This document shows, piece by piece, positions 21,990 through 34,214 of a stretch of DNA of 64,000 nt. A model generated the notes under the pieces. It ran no database searches, was not told the origin of the DNA, and worked only from the letters and a program-made list of their open reading frames with translations. The DNA comes from Stomoxys calcitrans (lineage: Eukaryota > Arthropoda > Insecta > Diptera > Muscidae). A program made the translations under genes and the position numbers. Position 1 is the stretch's first letter, and every line of letters begins with the position of its first letter. Location: contig NC_081552.1 in assembly GCF_963082655.1 (NCBI RefSeq), positions 93,285,582-93,349,581 of the forward strand, in the 5' to 3' direction.

Positions 21990-22985
21990 TTACGTGAAAA
22001 GTGTGAGGCAGCCACTGCGGCTATGAAACTTAAGGCGATGGGAGAATGGATTGAGGATGGCAGCAGCTCATACCATCGCGGTATAATCGAGGCGACGATA
22101 GAAAACCTGTAAAGAAGGGAAGAGTTTTCTGATCGGATACCTAAGATGAACCTTGAAGTCGCGTTCGAGGCACTGACTGTGCCATCGGCACAGGTTTGGA
22201 TTGACGAAACCCTAGTATTGCCATCTGGAAGATCATGTTACACGGATGGATCAAAGCTGACTGAGATCTGTTTTAGACTGCCTGACCATAATATGTTCCT
22301 GCAGGCGGAGATCCCGGTGACCACAGAATGCGTGGAGTGGTGTGGTGCTAACGCGAGGACGTCGAGAGTGAACATATTTACCGACAGTAAAATTGCCATA
22401 AGGGCAATAAGAACCAGGAGGGGAAGGTCACGAAGAGTCTTGCAGTGTAAGAAGTCCGCATCGTTTGGGTGCCGGGCCATAACGGAGTAAGGGGAAATGA
22501 AAGGGCAGACGATTTAGCGGAGAAGGCAAGAGGACTGCCGTCAATAAACTTGGTTAACCCCAAGCCTTTCGGGTCGACGCAATCCAAGTTAAGGGAGTGG
22601 GCGACGAATGCGCAACATTGTGGACCATAATCGTGCCAAATTTCGCCGTCATACCGACCAAACGGTCGAAATTTGGAAAATCCTATGGTGGGATCCAGAT
22701 CGTGAGAAGACGGAAGGAATTAAGAAGGAGGTCAGTATAGCTATTGGTGTCATAACGGGACTCATAGGACTACGAGCTCACTTATATAAAATCGGTGCGG
22801 CATGTGATAGCATGTGTAGGGCATGCGGGGAAGACGATGGAGCATTTCCTTTGTCATTGCCCGGCTTTCGCGTCTAACCGATACCGGCACTTAGGTGGAG
22901 ACACAATACCAGACATGAACCAACTTAGGGGAGTAGTATTGAAAAAAATAAAGGATTTTGTAAGTAGCACGGAATTACTAACTTA
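21990..22985 (+). pseudogene. LINE1 RNase H and C-terminal Cys-rich domain
   Basis: AAMKLKAMGEWIEDGSSSYHRG (22008 on) precedes RNase H. Visible catalytic blocks: CYTDGSK (22231 on; first Asp), NIFTDSKIAI (22371-22400; second Asp) and, after a frameshift, a GHNGVRGNERADDLAE-like block (22471-22525; His and Asp). The C-terminal GLRAHLYKIGAACDSMCRACGEDD (22763 on) followed by a frameshifted HFLCHCPAF gives a CCHC-like zinc motif. The element ends near GSTELLT/stop at 22985. Confidence 0.8.
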
Positions 22986-23230
22986 GATTTTCTTTTTCGA
23001 GGTTACTTTTTTTTGTATTTAGAGCGAAACAACATTTTCCCAAAATTTTTTCTATAGACAAATTTCAATGTATATTTTATATAATTTCAATATATATTTT
23101 ATATATATAGACACAATTTTAACCCATTGCGCCTGACCCTCGATTCCGTTGTCCAAATTTGATGAAATTTTAGCTAGCTAGCTAGAATCATGAAATTTGG
23201 CACGAATATGGGTCTTGGGTCGTAGGCGCG

Positions 23231-23830
23231 CGATAAGACGGGGTTTTATGATATTCGTACGTTTAGGTACTAAAAAGTACGAAATGGCGAATGGATGGGG
23301 CTAGAATTATGATTTTGAAATTAAAGAGCGTTTTGAAGAAATAAGATTAGGTGAAAAATTTTCCCAAAATAGTACCGGAAGTGGGAAAAATGGTACGTTT
23401 AGTACCGCAATTGGTACTTTTAGGTACATTATTTCTTAATTGAGTTAGAGCTTTAAATTTTGGAATTTAGGTACACTGTGAGAACCTAAATTGGGATGCG
23501 AAAAGAGTTTTTCGAAATTTTGAAACAAAAAAGTACCAAAAAAGGCACTAAATAGGTGAATAGGGCAAACGGGTAGAGCTAGAACTTCCAAATTTGGCTT
23601 AAATGATTGGTGTTGCGAAATAAAGAGGGTAGATAGAAAAAATATGAAAAATAGTAACGGAATCGGAATAAACGTACGTGTAGTACCGTATTTGGAACCA
23701 TTTCATACATTTTTTATGGATTGAACTAGAGTTCTGAAATTTAACATGCAGATTCTACTATGAAATATACGTTGGCTGCCTAAGTACGAAATAGCTTGTT
23801 TACTTTTACAGTGAACGGAGAAGGGTAGAA
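23231..23830 (+). repeat. Family D segment (GTAC-rich), outer left
   Basis: Rich in GGTAC/GTACC words ('aaaagtacgaaatgg', 'aatggtacgtttagtaccgcaattggtac'). Bases 23231-23600 match the reverse complement of 30175-30535. Bases 23600-23830 have no partner because the right arm is deleted there. Together with 25286-25960 it forms one D element split by A4. Non-coding. Confidence 0.6.
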
Positions 23831-25285
23831 CAAGTAAAAGCGTGCTAAGTTCGGCCGGGCCGAATCTTATATACCCTCCACCATAGATCGCATTTGTCGA
23901 GTTGTTTTCCTGGCATCTCTTCTTAGGCAAAAAAGGATATAATAAAAGATTTGCTCTGCTATTCCAGCGATATCAAGATATGGTCCGGTTTGGACCACAA
24001 TTAAATTACATGTGGGAGACCTGTGTAAAATGTCAGCCAATTCGAATAAGAATTGCGCCCTTTGGGAGCTCAAGAAGTAAAATAGAGAGATCGATTTATA
24101 TGGGATCTGTATCGGGCTATAGACCGATTCAGACCATAATAAACACGTATGTTCATGGTCATGAGAGAATCCGTCGTACAAATCAGTCAAATCGGATAAT
24201 AAATGCGACCTCAACAGGCTCAAGAAGTCAAGATCCCAGATAGGTTTATATGACAGCTATATCAAGTTATAAACCGATTTGAACCATACTTGGCACAGTT
24301 GTTGGATATTATAACAAAACACGTCGTGCCAAAATTCATTCAAATCGGATAAGAATTGCGCCCTCTAGAGGCTCAAGAAGTCAAGACCCAAGATCGGTTT
24401 ATATGGCAGCTATATCAGGTTATAAACCGATTTGAACCATACTTGGCACAGTTGTTGGATTTCATGACAAAACACGTCGTGCAAAATCTCATTCCAATCG
24501 TATAAGAATTGCGCACTCTAGAGGCTCAAGAAGTCAAGACCCAAGATCGGTTTATATGGCAGCTATATCAGGTTATGATCCGATTTGAACCATAATTGGC
24601 AAAACACGTCGTGCGAAATTTCAATCCAATAAGATAAGAATTGCGCACTCTAGAGGCTCAAGAAGTCAAGACCCAAGATCGGTTTATATGGCAGCTATAT
24701 CAGGTTATGAACCGATTTGAACCATACTTGGCACAGTTCTTGGATATCATAACAAAACACGTCGTGCCAAAATTCATTCAAATCGGATAAGAATTGCGCA
24801 CTCTATAGGCTCAAGAAATCAAGACCCAAGATCGGTTTATATGGCAGCTATATCAGGTTATGGACCGATTTGAACCATACTTGGCACAGTTGTTGGATAT
24901 CATAACAAAACACGTTGTACAAAATTTCATTCCAATCGGATAAGAATTGCGCACTCTAAAAGCTCAAGAAGTCAAGACCCAAGATCGGTTGTTATGGCAG
25001 CTATATCAAAACATGGACCGATATGGCCCATTTACAATACCGACCTACACTAATAAGAAGTATTTGTGCAAAATTTCAAGCGGCTAGCTTTACTCCTTCG
25101 GAAGTTAGCGTGCTTTCGACAGACAGACGGACGGACGGACGGACGGACATGGCTAGATCGACATAAAATGTCACGACGATCAAGAATATATATACTTTAT
25201 GGGGTCTCAGACGAATATTTCGAGTAGTTACAAACAGAATGACGAAATTAGTATACCTCCCATCCTATGGTGCAGGGTATAAAAA
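23831..25285 (-). mobile_element. Family A repeat element, copy A4, inside D
   Basis: Full structure in reverse: CAAGTAAAAGCGTGCTAAG, the GC palindrome, GGATATAATAAAAG, about seven 153-bp monomers, the GGAC tetranucleotide block (25124-25147) and the end GGGTATAAAAA at 25277-25285. It corresponds to A6 in the opposite arm of the palindrome, so it was present before the inverted duplication. Confidence 0.85.
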
Positions 25286-25960
25286 TTTGTTAAAAATTAG
25301 TGGCAGGAGTGGAATAAAAAGTACTTCAGTGGTGTAATTGGTACTATTTGGCACTTTCCGTAGCTCCATCTAGGAGCTACGGGTCTAAAATTTGGGATAC
25401 AGACACATCTTGGCAGTATGTACCGGACGACTAGAAAATGTTATTGATATTTGGACATTTTGGTACTAAAACATACAATATGGCACCATCTCTACGGATT
25501 GAGCTACTGTTTTGAAATTTGGAATATAGATACATCTAGACACTATGTATCGAGCGACTAGAAGATTTTTTTGTTATTCATTCATGTTGGTACTAAAACG
25601 TACAAAGCGGTACTTTATTTACAGACTGAGCTACATCTGTTAAATAAGGGATACAGATACATCTTGGCAGTATGTTACGGATGACTAGAACATTGTTTTG
25701 AAATGTATACATTTAGTTACTAAAACATACAAAATGGTACCTTATTTACGGATTGAGATGCCATAAAATTGCGATACAGTTACACCTTGACAGTATTTAT
25801 CGGCCGACTAGAGTTTTTTTTTATTCGTACATTTTGGCACTTAAACTTTCAAAATGTTCTTTCTTTACGGATAAGGCTAAAACTATTAAAACTGCGATAC
25901 AGCTACACCTTGATATAGGGTGTACCATCGGGGGCTGCGAAGCGACTGGGCTTATGCTAG
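25286..25960 (+). repeat. Family D segment with ~127-bp tandem units, left arm
   Basis: Four to five units with 'tttggtactaaaac.tacaaa.tggtac' starts (GGTACTAAAAC at 25462 and 25589, 127 bp apart) and 'gatacatcttggcagtatgtaccgg.cgactagaa' in the middle. It ends in GGGGGCTGCGAAGCGACTGG (25930-25949). Non-coding. The partner is 28594-29278. Confidence 0.7.
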
Positions 25961-26461
25961 TTATACCCTACTTCACTACTGTGGTAAAGGGTATTATAAC
26001 TTAGTAAATTAGTTTGTAAAGGGAGAGAGATATTCCCATTAATTAGTATACCGATCGACTCAGAATCACTTTTTGATTCGATTTAGCTATGTCCGTCTGT
26101 CCATGTTAATTTGTTTACAAACTACAGGTCGCAATTTTTATCCGATCGTCTTCAAATTAGGCATTGGCGTGTTTATCGGCCTAGAGACGAAGCCTATAGA
26201 AACTGGAAAAAATCGGATCAGATTGTGATAAAGTTCCCATATATATGTTCGTCCGATTTGCAGTAATACTGTAATAAAATGGTCATTTGTTAACCGATTT
26301 TCTATAAATTTGGCAGGAAGGATTTTTTTATGACTCTCGACATTGCAGGTTCAAATTTGGATATAGCTCCCATATATATGTTCGTGCGATTTCCAGAAAT
26401 AATGCAATAAAATTCATGATATCGGTTCAGATTTAGATATAGCTCTCATATATATATATAT
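25961..26461 (+). mobile_element. Family B repeat element, copy B2 (5' part)
   Basis: TATACCCTACTTCACTACTGTGGTAAAGGGTATTATAAC start with its own fold, 'accgatcgactcagaatcac', a short TGTCCGTCTGTCC block, then two to three monomers with 'tatagctcccatatatatg'. It ends in a TA run where A5 is inserted. About 75 bp present in B3 and B4 are missing near 26413. Confidence 0.7.
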
Positions 26462-26464
26462 AAA

Positions 26465-27972
26465 CAAGTAAAAGCGTGCTAAGTTCGGCCGGGCCGAATC
26501 TTATATACCCTCCACCATGGATCGCATTTGTCGAGTTCTTTTCCCGGCATCTCTTCTTAGGCAAAAAAGGATATAAGAAAAAGAGTTGCTCTGCTATTAA
26601 AACGATATCAAGATATGGTCCGGTTCGGACCACAATTAAATTATATGTTGGAGACCTGTGTAAAATTTCAGCCAATTCGTATAAGAATTGCGCCCATTGG
26701 GGCTCACGAAATAAAATAGAGAGAACGATTTATATGGGATCTGTATCGGGCTATAAACCGATTCAGACCATAATAAACACGTTTGTTGATGGTCATGAGA
26801 GGATCCGTCGCACAAAATTTCAGGCATATCGGATAATAATTGCGACCTCTAGGGGTCAAGAAGTCAAGATCCCAGATCGGTTTATATGACAGCTATATCA
26901 GGTTATGAACCGATTTGAACCTTATTTGACACTATGTAGTTGAAAGTAAAAATAAAATACGTCATGCAAAATTTCAGCCAAATCGGATAGGAATTGCGCC
27001 CTCTAGAAGCTCAAGAAGTCAAATCCCCAGATCGGTTTATATGGCAGCTATATCAGGTTATGGACCGATTTAAACCATACTTGGCACAGTTGTTGGGTAT
27101 CATAACAAAACACGTCGTGCGAAATTCCATTCCATTCGGATAAGAATTGCGCCCTCTAGAGGCTCAAGAATTCAAGACCCAAGATCGGTTTATATGACAG
27201 CTATATCAGGTTATGGACCGATTTAAACCATACTTGGCACAGTTGTTGGATATCATAACAAAATACGTCGTGCAAAATTTCATTTCAATCGGATAAGAAT
27301 TGCGCCCTCTAGAGGCTCAAGAAGTCAAGACCCAAGATCGGTTTATATGGCAGCTATATCAGGTTATGAACCGATTTGAACCATACTTGGCACAGTTGTT
27401 GGATATCACAACAAAACACGTCGTGCAAAATTTCATTCTGATCCGATAAGAATTGCACACGCTAGAGGCTCAAGAAGTCAAGACCCAAGATCGGTTTATA
27501 TGGCAGCTATATCAGGTTATGGACCGATTTGAACCATACTTGGCAGAGTTATTGGATATCATAACAAAACACGCCGTGCAAAATTTCATCCCAATCCGAT
27601 AAGAATTGCGCACTCTAGAGGCTCAAGAAATCAAGACCCAAGATCGGTTTGTATGGCAGCTATATCAAAACATGGACCGATATGGCCCATTTACAATACC
27701 AACCGACCTACACTAATAAGAAGTATTTGTGCAAAATTTCAAGCGGCTAGCTTTACTCCTTCGGAAGTTAGCGTGCTTTCGACAGACAGACGGACGGACG
27801 GACGGACGGACGGACGGACGGACGGACGGACGGACGGACATGGCTAGATCGACATAAAATTTCACGACGATCAAGAATATATATACTTTATGGGGTCTCA
27901 GACGAATATTTCGAGTAGTTACAAACAGAATGACGAAATTAGTATACCCCCCATCTTATGGTGGAGGGTATA

Positions 27973-27973
<1 letters not shown>
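26465..27973 (-). mobile_element. Family A repeat element, copy A5, spacer of the palindrome
   Basis: Complete in reverse from CAAGTAAAAGCGTGCTAAG to GGAGGGTATAATAA. It has about seven monomers and the longest GGAC run of the window (27788-27840). It sits exactly between the two palindrome arms, inside a TA-rich tract. Frames of up to 137 codons read through the monomers but are not genes. Confidence 0.9.

Positions 27974-28031
<58 letters not shown>
27974..28031. repeat. (TA)n microsatellite at palindrome centre
   Basis: About 25 uninterrupted TA dinucleotides between A5 and B3. Confidence 0.95.
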
Positions 28032-28037
<6 letters not shown>

Positions 28038-28593
28038 CTATATCTAAATCTGAACCGATATCATGAAAATCACCTGTAAAATCTAAAGCCATTAGAAAAT
28101 CCTTCCTCTCAACTTTCGAGAGAATCGGGTAACAAATGACCATTTTATTGCATTATTTCTGGAAATCGCACGAACATATATATGGGAGCTATATCCAAAT
28201 TTGAACCTGCAATGTCGAGAGTCATAAAAAAATCCTTCCTGCCAAATATATAGAAAATCGGTTAACAAATGACCATTTTATTGCAGTATTACTGCAAATC
28301 GGACGAACATATATATGGGAACTTTATCACAATCTGATCCGATTTTTTCCAGTTTCTATGGGCTTCGTCTCTAGGCCGATAAACACGCCAATGCCAAATT
28401 TGAAGACGATCGGATAAAAATTGCGACCTGTAGTTTGTAAACGAATTAACATGGACAGACGGACATAGCTAAATCGAATCAAAAAGTGATTCTGAGTCGA
28501 TCGGTATACTAATTAATGGGAATATCTCTCTCCCTTTACAAACTAATTTACTAAGTTATAATACCCTTTACCACAGTAGTGATGTAGGGTATA
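28032..28593 (-). mobile_element. Family B repeat element, copy B3
   Basis: Reverse of B2 from the TA tract to GATGTAGGGTATAAC at 28581-28594. It retains the ~75-bp piece lost from B2 and has three 'catatatatgggagctata' monomer starts. Confidence 0.7.
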
Positions 28594-29278
28594 ACTAGCA
28601 TAAGCCCAGTCGCTTCGCAGCCCCCGATGGTACACCCTATATCAAGGTGTTGCTGTATCGCAGTTTTAATAGTTTTAGCCTTATCCGTAAAGAAAGAACA
28701 TTTTGAAAGTTTAAGTGCCTAAATGTACGAATAAAAAAAAAATTTAGTCAGCCGATAAATACTGTCAAGGTGTAACTGTATCGCAATTTTATCGTATCTC
28801 AATCCGTAAACAAGGTACCATTTTGTATGTTTTAGTAACTAAATGTATACATTTCAAAACAATGTTCTAGTCATCCGTAACATACTGCCAAGATGTATAT
28901 GTATCCCTTATTTAACAGATGTAGCTCAGTCTGTAAATAAAGTACCACTTTGTACGTTTTAGTACCAACATGAATGAATAACAAAAAAAATCTTCTAGTC
29001 GCTCAATACATAGTGTCTAGATGTATCTGTATTCCAAATTTCAAAACAGTAGCTCAATCCGTAAAGATGGTGCCATATTGTATGTTTTAGTACCAAAATG
29101 TCCAAATATCAATAACATTTTCTAGTCGTCCGGTACATACTGCCAAGATGTGTCTGTATCCCAAATTTTAGACCCGTAGCTCCTAGATGGAGCTACGGAA
29201 AGTGCCAAGAAAGTGCCAAATAGTACCAATTACACCACTGAAGTACTTTTTATTCCACTCCTGCCACTAACTTTTAGC
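28594..29278 (-). repeat. Family D tandem segment, right arm
   Basis: Inverted partner of 25286-25960 with the same units; differences are scattered single bases plus a small duplication (GTGCCAAGAAAGTGCCAAA, 29203-29221). Confidence 0.7.
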
Positions 29279-30168
29279 AAATTTTTATACCCTGCACCAT
29301 AGGATGGGGGGTATACTAATTTCGTCATTCTGTTTGTAACTACTCGAAATATTCGTCTGAGACCCCATAAAGTATATATATTCTTGATCGTCGTGACATT
29401 TTATGTCGATCTAGCCATGTCCGTCCGTCCGTCCGTCTGTCTGTCGAAAGCACGCTAACTTCCGAAGGAGTAAAGCTAGCCGTTTGAAATTTTGCACAAA
29501 TACTTCTTATTAGTGTAGGTCGGTATTGTAAATGGGCCATACTGGTCCATGTTTTGATATAGCTGCCATAACAACCGATCTTGGGTCTTGACTTCTTGAG
29601 CTTTTAGAGTGCGCAATTCTTATCCGATTGGAATGAAATTTTGTACGACGTGTTTTGATTTGATATCCAACAACTGTGCCAAGTATGGTTCAAATCGGTC
29701 TATAACCTGATATAGCTGCCATATAAACCGATCTAGGTCTTGACTTCTTGAGCCTCTAAAGTGCGCAATTCTCATCCGATTTAAATGAATTTTGGCACGA
29801 CGTCATTTGTTATGATATCCAATAACTGTGCCAAGTATGGTTCAAATCGGTCCATAACCTGATATAGCTGCCATATAAACCGATCTTGGGTCTTGACTTC
29901 TTGAGCCTCTAGAGGGCGCAATTCTTATCCGATTTGAATGAATTTTGGCACGACGTGTTTTGTTATAATATCCAACAACTGTACCAAGTATGGTTCAAAT
30001 CGGTTTATAACTTGATATAGCTGTCATATAAACCTTTCTGGGATCTTGACTTCTTGAGCCTGTTGAGGTCGCAATTATTATCCGATTTGCCTGATTTGTA
30101 CGACGGATTCTCTCATGACCATCAACATACGTGTTTATTATGGTCTGAATCGGTCTATAGCCCGATAC
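29279..30168 (+). mobile_element. Family A repeat element, copy A6, 3'-deleted
   Basis: TTTTTATACCCTGCACCATAG start, 5' block and GTCC block (29419-29441), about four monomers, then cut at GCCCGATAC. It lacks the hairpin and the ACTTG end. Confidence 0.85.
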
Positions 30169-30535
30169 AATCATTTAAGCCAAATTTGGAATTTCTAGCT
30201 CTACCCGTTTGCCCTATTCACCTATTTAGTACCTTTTTTGTTTCAAAATGTCGAAAAACTCTTTTCGCATCCCAATTTAGGTTGTCATAGTGTACCTTAA
30301 TTCCAAAATTTAAAGCTCTAACTCAATTAAGAAATAATGTACCTAAAAGTACCAATTGCGGTACTAAACGTACCATTTTTCCCACTTCCGGTATTATTTT
30401 GAGAAATTTTTTCACCTAATCTTATTTCTTCAAAACGCTCTTTAATTTCAAAATCATAATTCTAGCCCCATCCATTCGCCATTTCGTACTTTTTAGTACC
30501 CAAACGTACGAATATCATAAAACCCCGTCTTATCG
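30169..30535 (-). repeat. Family D segment, outer right
   Basis: Reverse partner of 23231-23600, ending CCCCGTCTTATCG, after which the palindrome stops and family B4 begins. Confidence 0.65.
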
Positions 30536-31360
<825 letters not shown>

Positions 31361-32087
31361 TATATTCATAATTGAGAGAATTTGTATTGATCTAGCAATT
31401 TTTTCAAATATTTTGAAATTTAAAAATTTTTGAAAAAATAAAATAATTTTATTTCTTAATATTTTATGATCATTTAGCGAAGAAAGCTGAATTTATGATT
31501 TTGGCATAAAATAGAACCTGCTACCAAGAGACGGATTATTGCCATACATTTATTTTTTATAGAAAGCATCAAATACAACAAGACACTAAAACAGATTCCA
31601 GAAATCTCTCTTCTAAGAATTTTGAGAAATTTTTCGTTTGACTTTTGGAATATACAAAATTGCCGACTTTTGACAAGCCAATTTTCTCCCAAAACATGAC
31701 GGGAGAAATTGTTGTAACTGGTTTCAATCGTCTACTTTATGCCAATACAAATTTCATTCTTGGGTATTTTTCGTCGTTAATCCGAACTTGAGCACACGAA
31801 GCAGCAGCAAGAGTCGTTGCCGTTGTCTAGCGTTCGAAGTCAATAATACAACTTCCAAAAGATATTTGCTCTGTGTTGGCAATCAGTGTAAAATTCAGCT
31901 CTCACTTTATGACCAAATGTCACCGCCGATGTGTCAGTTCCTGCTATCACAATTAAAAAATGAAATTAAAGGATCTTTACCAATTTCACAGTAACAAGAA
32001 TTTTGGCAATATTCGATTTTGAAAAATTGTGGGGGTGCACCCCACACCCCAAAAAAAAAAAAAATAAAATCCTGGCTACGTCCCTGA
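31361..32087. other. Non-coding stretch with a possible transposon terminus
   Basis: AT-rich, no convincing gene. At 32030-32087 a GGGGGTGCACCCCACACCCC stretch and an A run precede CCTGGCTACGTCCCTG. Reversed, that reads CAGGGACGTAGCCAGG, a form typical of hAT-like termini, but I find no partner end or 8-bp duplication. Confidence 0.35.
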
Positions 32088-32337
32088 TGGGATCTATATC
32101 CAAATCTGAACTGATTTTTTTTTATCTAAACTGAAAAACATGCCTGTACCACATTTTAAGACGATCGGACGAAAATTGCGAAATATACTTTGTACACAAA
32201 TTAACATGGACAGACGGACAATCATAAAATGATTCTGAGTCGATCTGTACACTTATCTATCTCTCTTCCTTCTGGGTGTTACAAATGAATAGATTAAGAT
32301 ATAATACTCTGTACGACAGTAGTGGTGTAGGATATAA
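32088..32337 (-). mobile_element. Family B fragment, copy B5
   Basis: Reverse orientation: 'gatctatatccaaatctgaac' monomer, 'acatggacagacggac', 'gattctgagtcgatc', ending 'gtagtggtgtaggatataaaa'. Diverged. Confidence 0.6.
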
Positions 32338-32912
32338 AAAAAAGACCTTAACACGACATTAATGATATAACACCTGGCAACTGGCAATGGCCATTGTTAG
32401 TTGCTAAGTTGAAAGATGGACAATTTTTTTATGTGGACCCCATATATCGATAAAATTTGTTTAGATAATAAAAGGTGTATTTTTAATCCGATTTTGATAA
32501 AATAAAAAGTGGCGAGTTGTATTGACCACTCGACATTCAGGGTTTCTCTAAAACTACATCCACATTTCGCAAGTTTTGTGCAGTTTTATACGATGAAAAT
32601 CTTATGAAGGTTTTTTTGTTATCTCCATAAGTCCCTTCAGGCATAAATCGTACAATATTTTCTGAAACATTTTAATTGTAATGGTTTTGTGAATTTGGAC
32701 CATTTCACCATTTCAGATTGTACTGGAAAAGCCTTAAAAAATCCTATATTAGTGCTATTGTTACCAAGTAGACTATCGTTGCCCGGGGTAACCAGACTGT
32801 TGTTTAGAAAGACGAAAAATGAATTAACTTCTTTTATGATAAATACAATATTTGAGAAAGAAGTTTAAACAAGATTATTGAGTTTAAAAAAGTATAAAAG
32901 AAACTTAACAAA
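32338..32912. other. Upstream region of the spliced gene
   Basis: AT-rich, no transposon signature. A TATAAAA at 32892-32898 lies only 15 bp before the ATG, too close to serve as its TATA box. The core promoter cannot be located from sequence alone. Confidence 0.4.
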
Positions 32913-34137
32913 ATGGAGGTTATGGAAGAAGGTAATCTTATGGACAGAGTTCCAATTTTGCTGCAGAGAGATTTGGAATTTTATCAGGTTTGTTGGCACC
33001 CTACAAGTGTTGTTTTTAAATTGCATAAGACAAAAAAAAACAATAAGATTTTCTTTTATGTAGACCCATCAAAGAGTTTTGCAAGAACGTTTGTGTACTG
33101 GCGTTGTGGGTGGAAAACTAGACTTTCCTCGTTATGCTTCATTTGCTGCCATCAAAATGATTCTGTGGTGGGAAGATGAATACTTTGCCTCATATCGCAA
33201 ACATTCTGGCCTATTGCATACTGAAAAGGAATTAAGTGAAGGAGATTTTGTAAGTATGGGAGTATAAAGTAACAAAAAATACCGATATGTTTCCTAACCT
33301 ACATGGAGCATTACTACTAAATTCATATATACACATACGTATTTTGATGTTTTTTTTAATCTCCAGAAGTTTCATTGAAAAAGTCTGTTACGTATGGTTA
33401 AATCTGAGTTGTATTGAGAGGGCCTACTAGTGGGTCTGATTGTTTATAATCTAGATAACATGCCATTATTTCCTCTAGGCTTATCAAACGCACGCAAAAA
33501 AATAATTCGTTTCACATAAAGGAAATGTTCGCCAAGTAAACTTCTTTTCTGCAAAACGTTGGAATTATTTTACGATGAAAGTACATGTTTGTTTTGCGAT
33601 AAATTCTAGCTTTTTCTTACATTCACATTTTTTTATAAGATGTTATTCGGGGTTTCAACTAGTTTTACGGTAATTATAAATTTATTTAACGTCATCCTTA
33701 TATATATTGCACATTATTTTTAATTTTAAAATAGACTGTGCATGGTGAAAAGGGTACCAAGTTCAATTTAATGTTGTAACTCTCTTCTCTCTATACTCTT
33801 CCAGAGTATATTTGGATTTAAATATTTCGATGTTATGATACACAATTATATTAAAAGCCTTCCATGTTGCTCTAATGATTTGTATCATTGGACGTATCTA
33901 TGGCAAAACTTTAAAAATTGTCAATGTCCAAGTTTACCATCCGGCAATCACTGGTCTATACGTTTAAATACTCATCCTCTCCCTCTATCTAGTTGGAGAG
34001 GCACATTCATTTGTCGGTCAAGTGAACGAATTATCGTTTGCTGTTATCGAAACACTTTTGCCATTAAAGAATTTTTGGTTTTACAACAAAGGAAAGTGAC
34101 TTTAACCGTAGGCGTAGTTGCTTTAGGGTTTACATGA
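32913..34137 (+). CDS. Three-exon gene, 197-residue protein of unknown function
   Basis: Exons 32913-32987, 33064-33249 and 33805-34137, all phase 0, joining into one open frame of 197 codons plus TGA. Intron 1 (76 bp) runs from CAG|GTTTGT to TTTTATGTAG|ACC. Intron 2 (555 bp) runs from GATTTT|GTAAGT to CTCTTCCAG|AGT. The start ATG lies in ACAAAATGG, a good fly context. The protein begins MEVMEEGNLMDRVP, has an aromatic-acidic segment ILWWEDEYFASYRKH encoded mid exon 2, and a Cys-containing C-terminal half (CCSND, NCQCP, FICRSS, VCCYR). I see no signal peptide, transmembrane helix or domain I can name. Polyadenylation signals follow at 34215. It is the only clear spliced gene in a transposon-rich window. 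The alternative is an old pseudogene or chance frame, but three in-phase exons with strong splice sites argue against that. Confidence 0.65.
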
Positions 34138-34214
34138 ACAAAGTTAGTTACATTCAATAATGCTAGGTTTGTGGCTACCGTTTGATATGTTGAGGCGAAA
34201 CGTTACATAGTTGC

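Larger units (their letters stand above)
13985..22990 (+). mobile_element. LINE1: RNase H-bearing non-LTR retrotransposon (I/R1/LOA group), dead and interrupted
   Basis: Order on the plus strand: ORF1 (14115 on), a repeat region (15408-16025), ORF2 endonuclease (16030-16660), reverse transcriptase (about 16880-18161), then after the LINE2 insertion RNase H (22140-22560) and a C-terminal Cys-rich domain (22740-22985). RNase H after the RT places it in the I/R1/LOA part of the LINE tree; I cannot settle the clade. All frames are broken. About 80 RT-thumb codons are missing at the LINE2 junction. Fragments of the same family occur at 43716-44960 and 58785-59870 on the minus strand. Confidence 0.85.
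23231..26461 (+). repeat. Left arm of a 7.3-kb imperfect palindrome
   Basis: Contains in order D (23231-23830), family A copy A4 reversed, D (25286-25960) and family B copy B2. The same order appears inverted at 28032-30535. Matching is close over long stretches (for example 25830-25990 against 28565-28720). The arm is longer than its partner because A4 has more monomers and the other arm has a deletion at 30169. Confidence 0.85.
28032..30535 (-). repeat. Right arm of the 7.3-kb imperfect palindrome
   Basis: Inverted copy of 23231-26461: B3, D, A6, D. The internal junction at 30168-30170 (GCCCGATACA joined to ATCATTTAAGCC) shows a deletion relative to the left arm, removing the A element's right end and ~230 bp of D. 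Confidence 0.85.

Noticed and set aside
26476..26889. 137-codon and similar 100+ codon frames running through family A copies (also 45771-46226, 23867-24223)
   Set aside because: They read across tandem monomers, appear on both strands, differ between copies and show no domain; chance frames in repeats.
27653..27847. Repeated TDGR peptide frame as an antifreeze-like or repetitive protein
   Set aside because: Encoded by the GGAC microsatellite block of family A.
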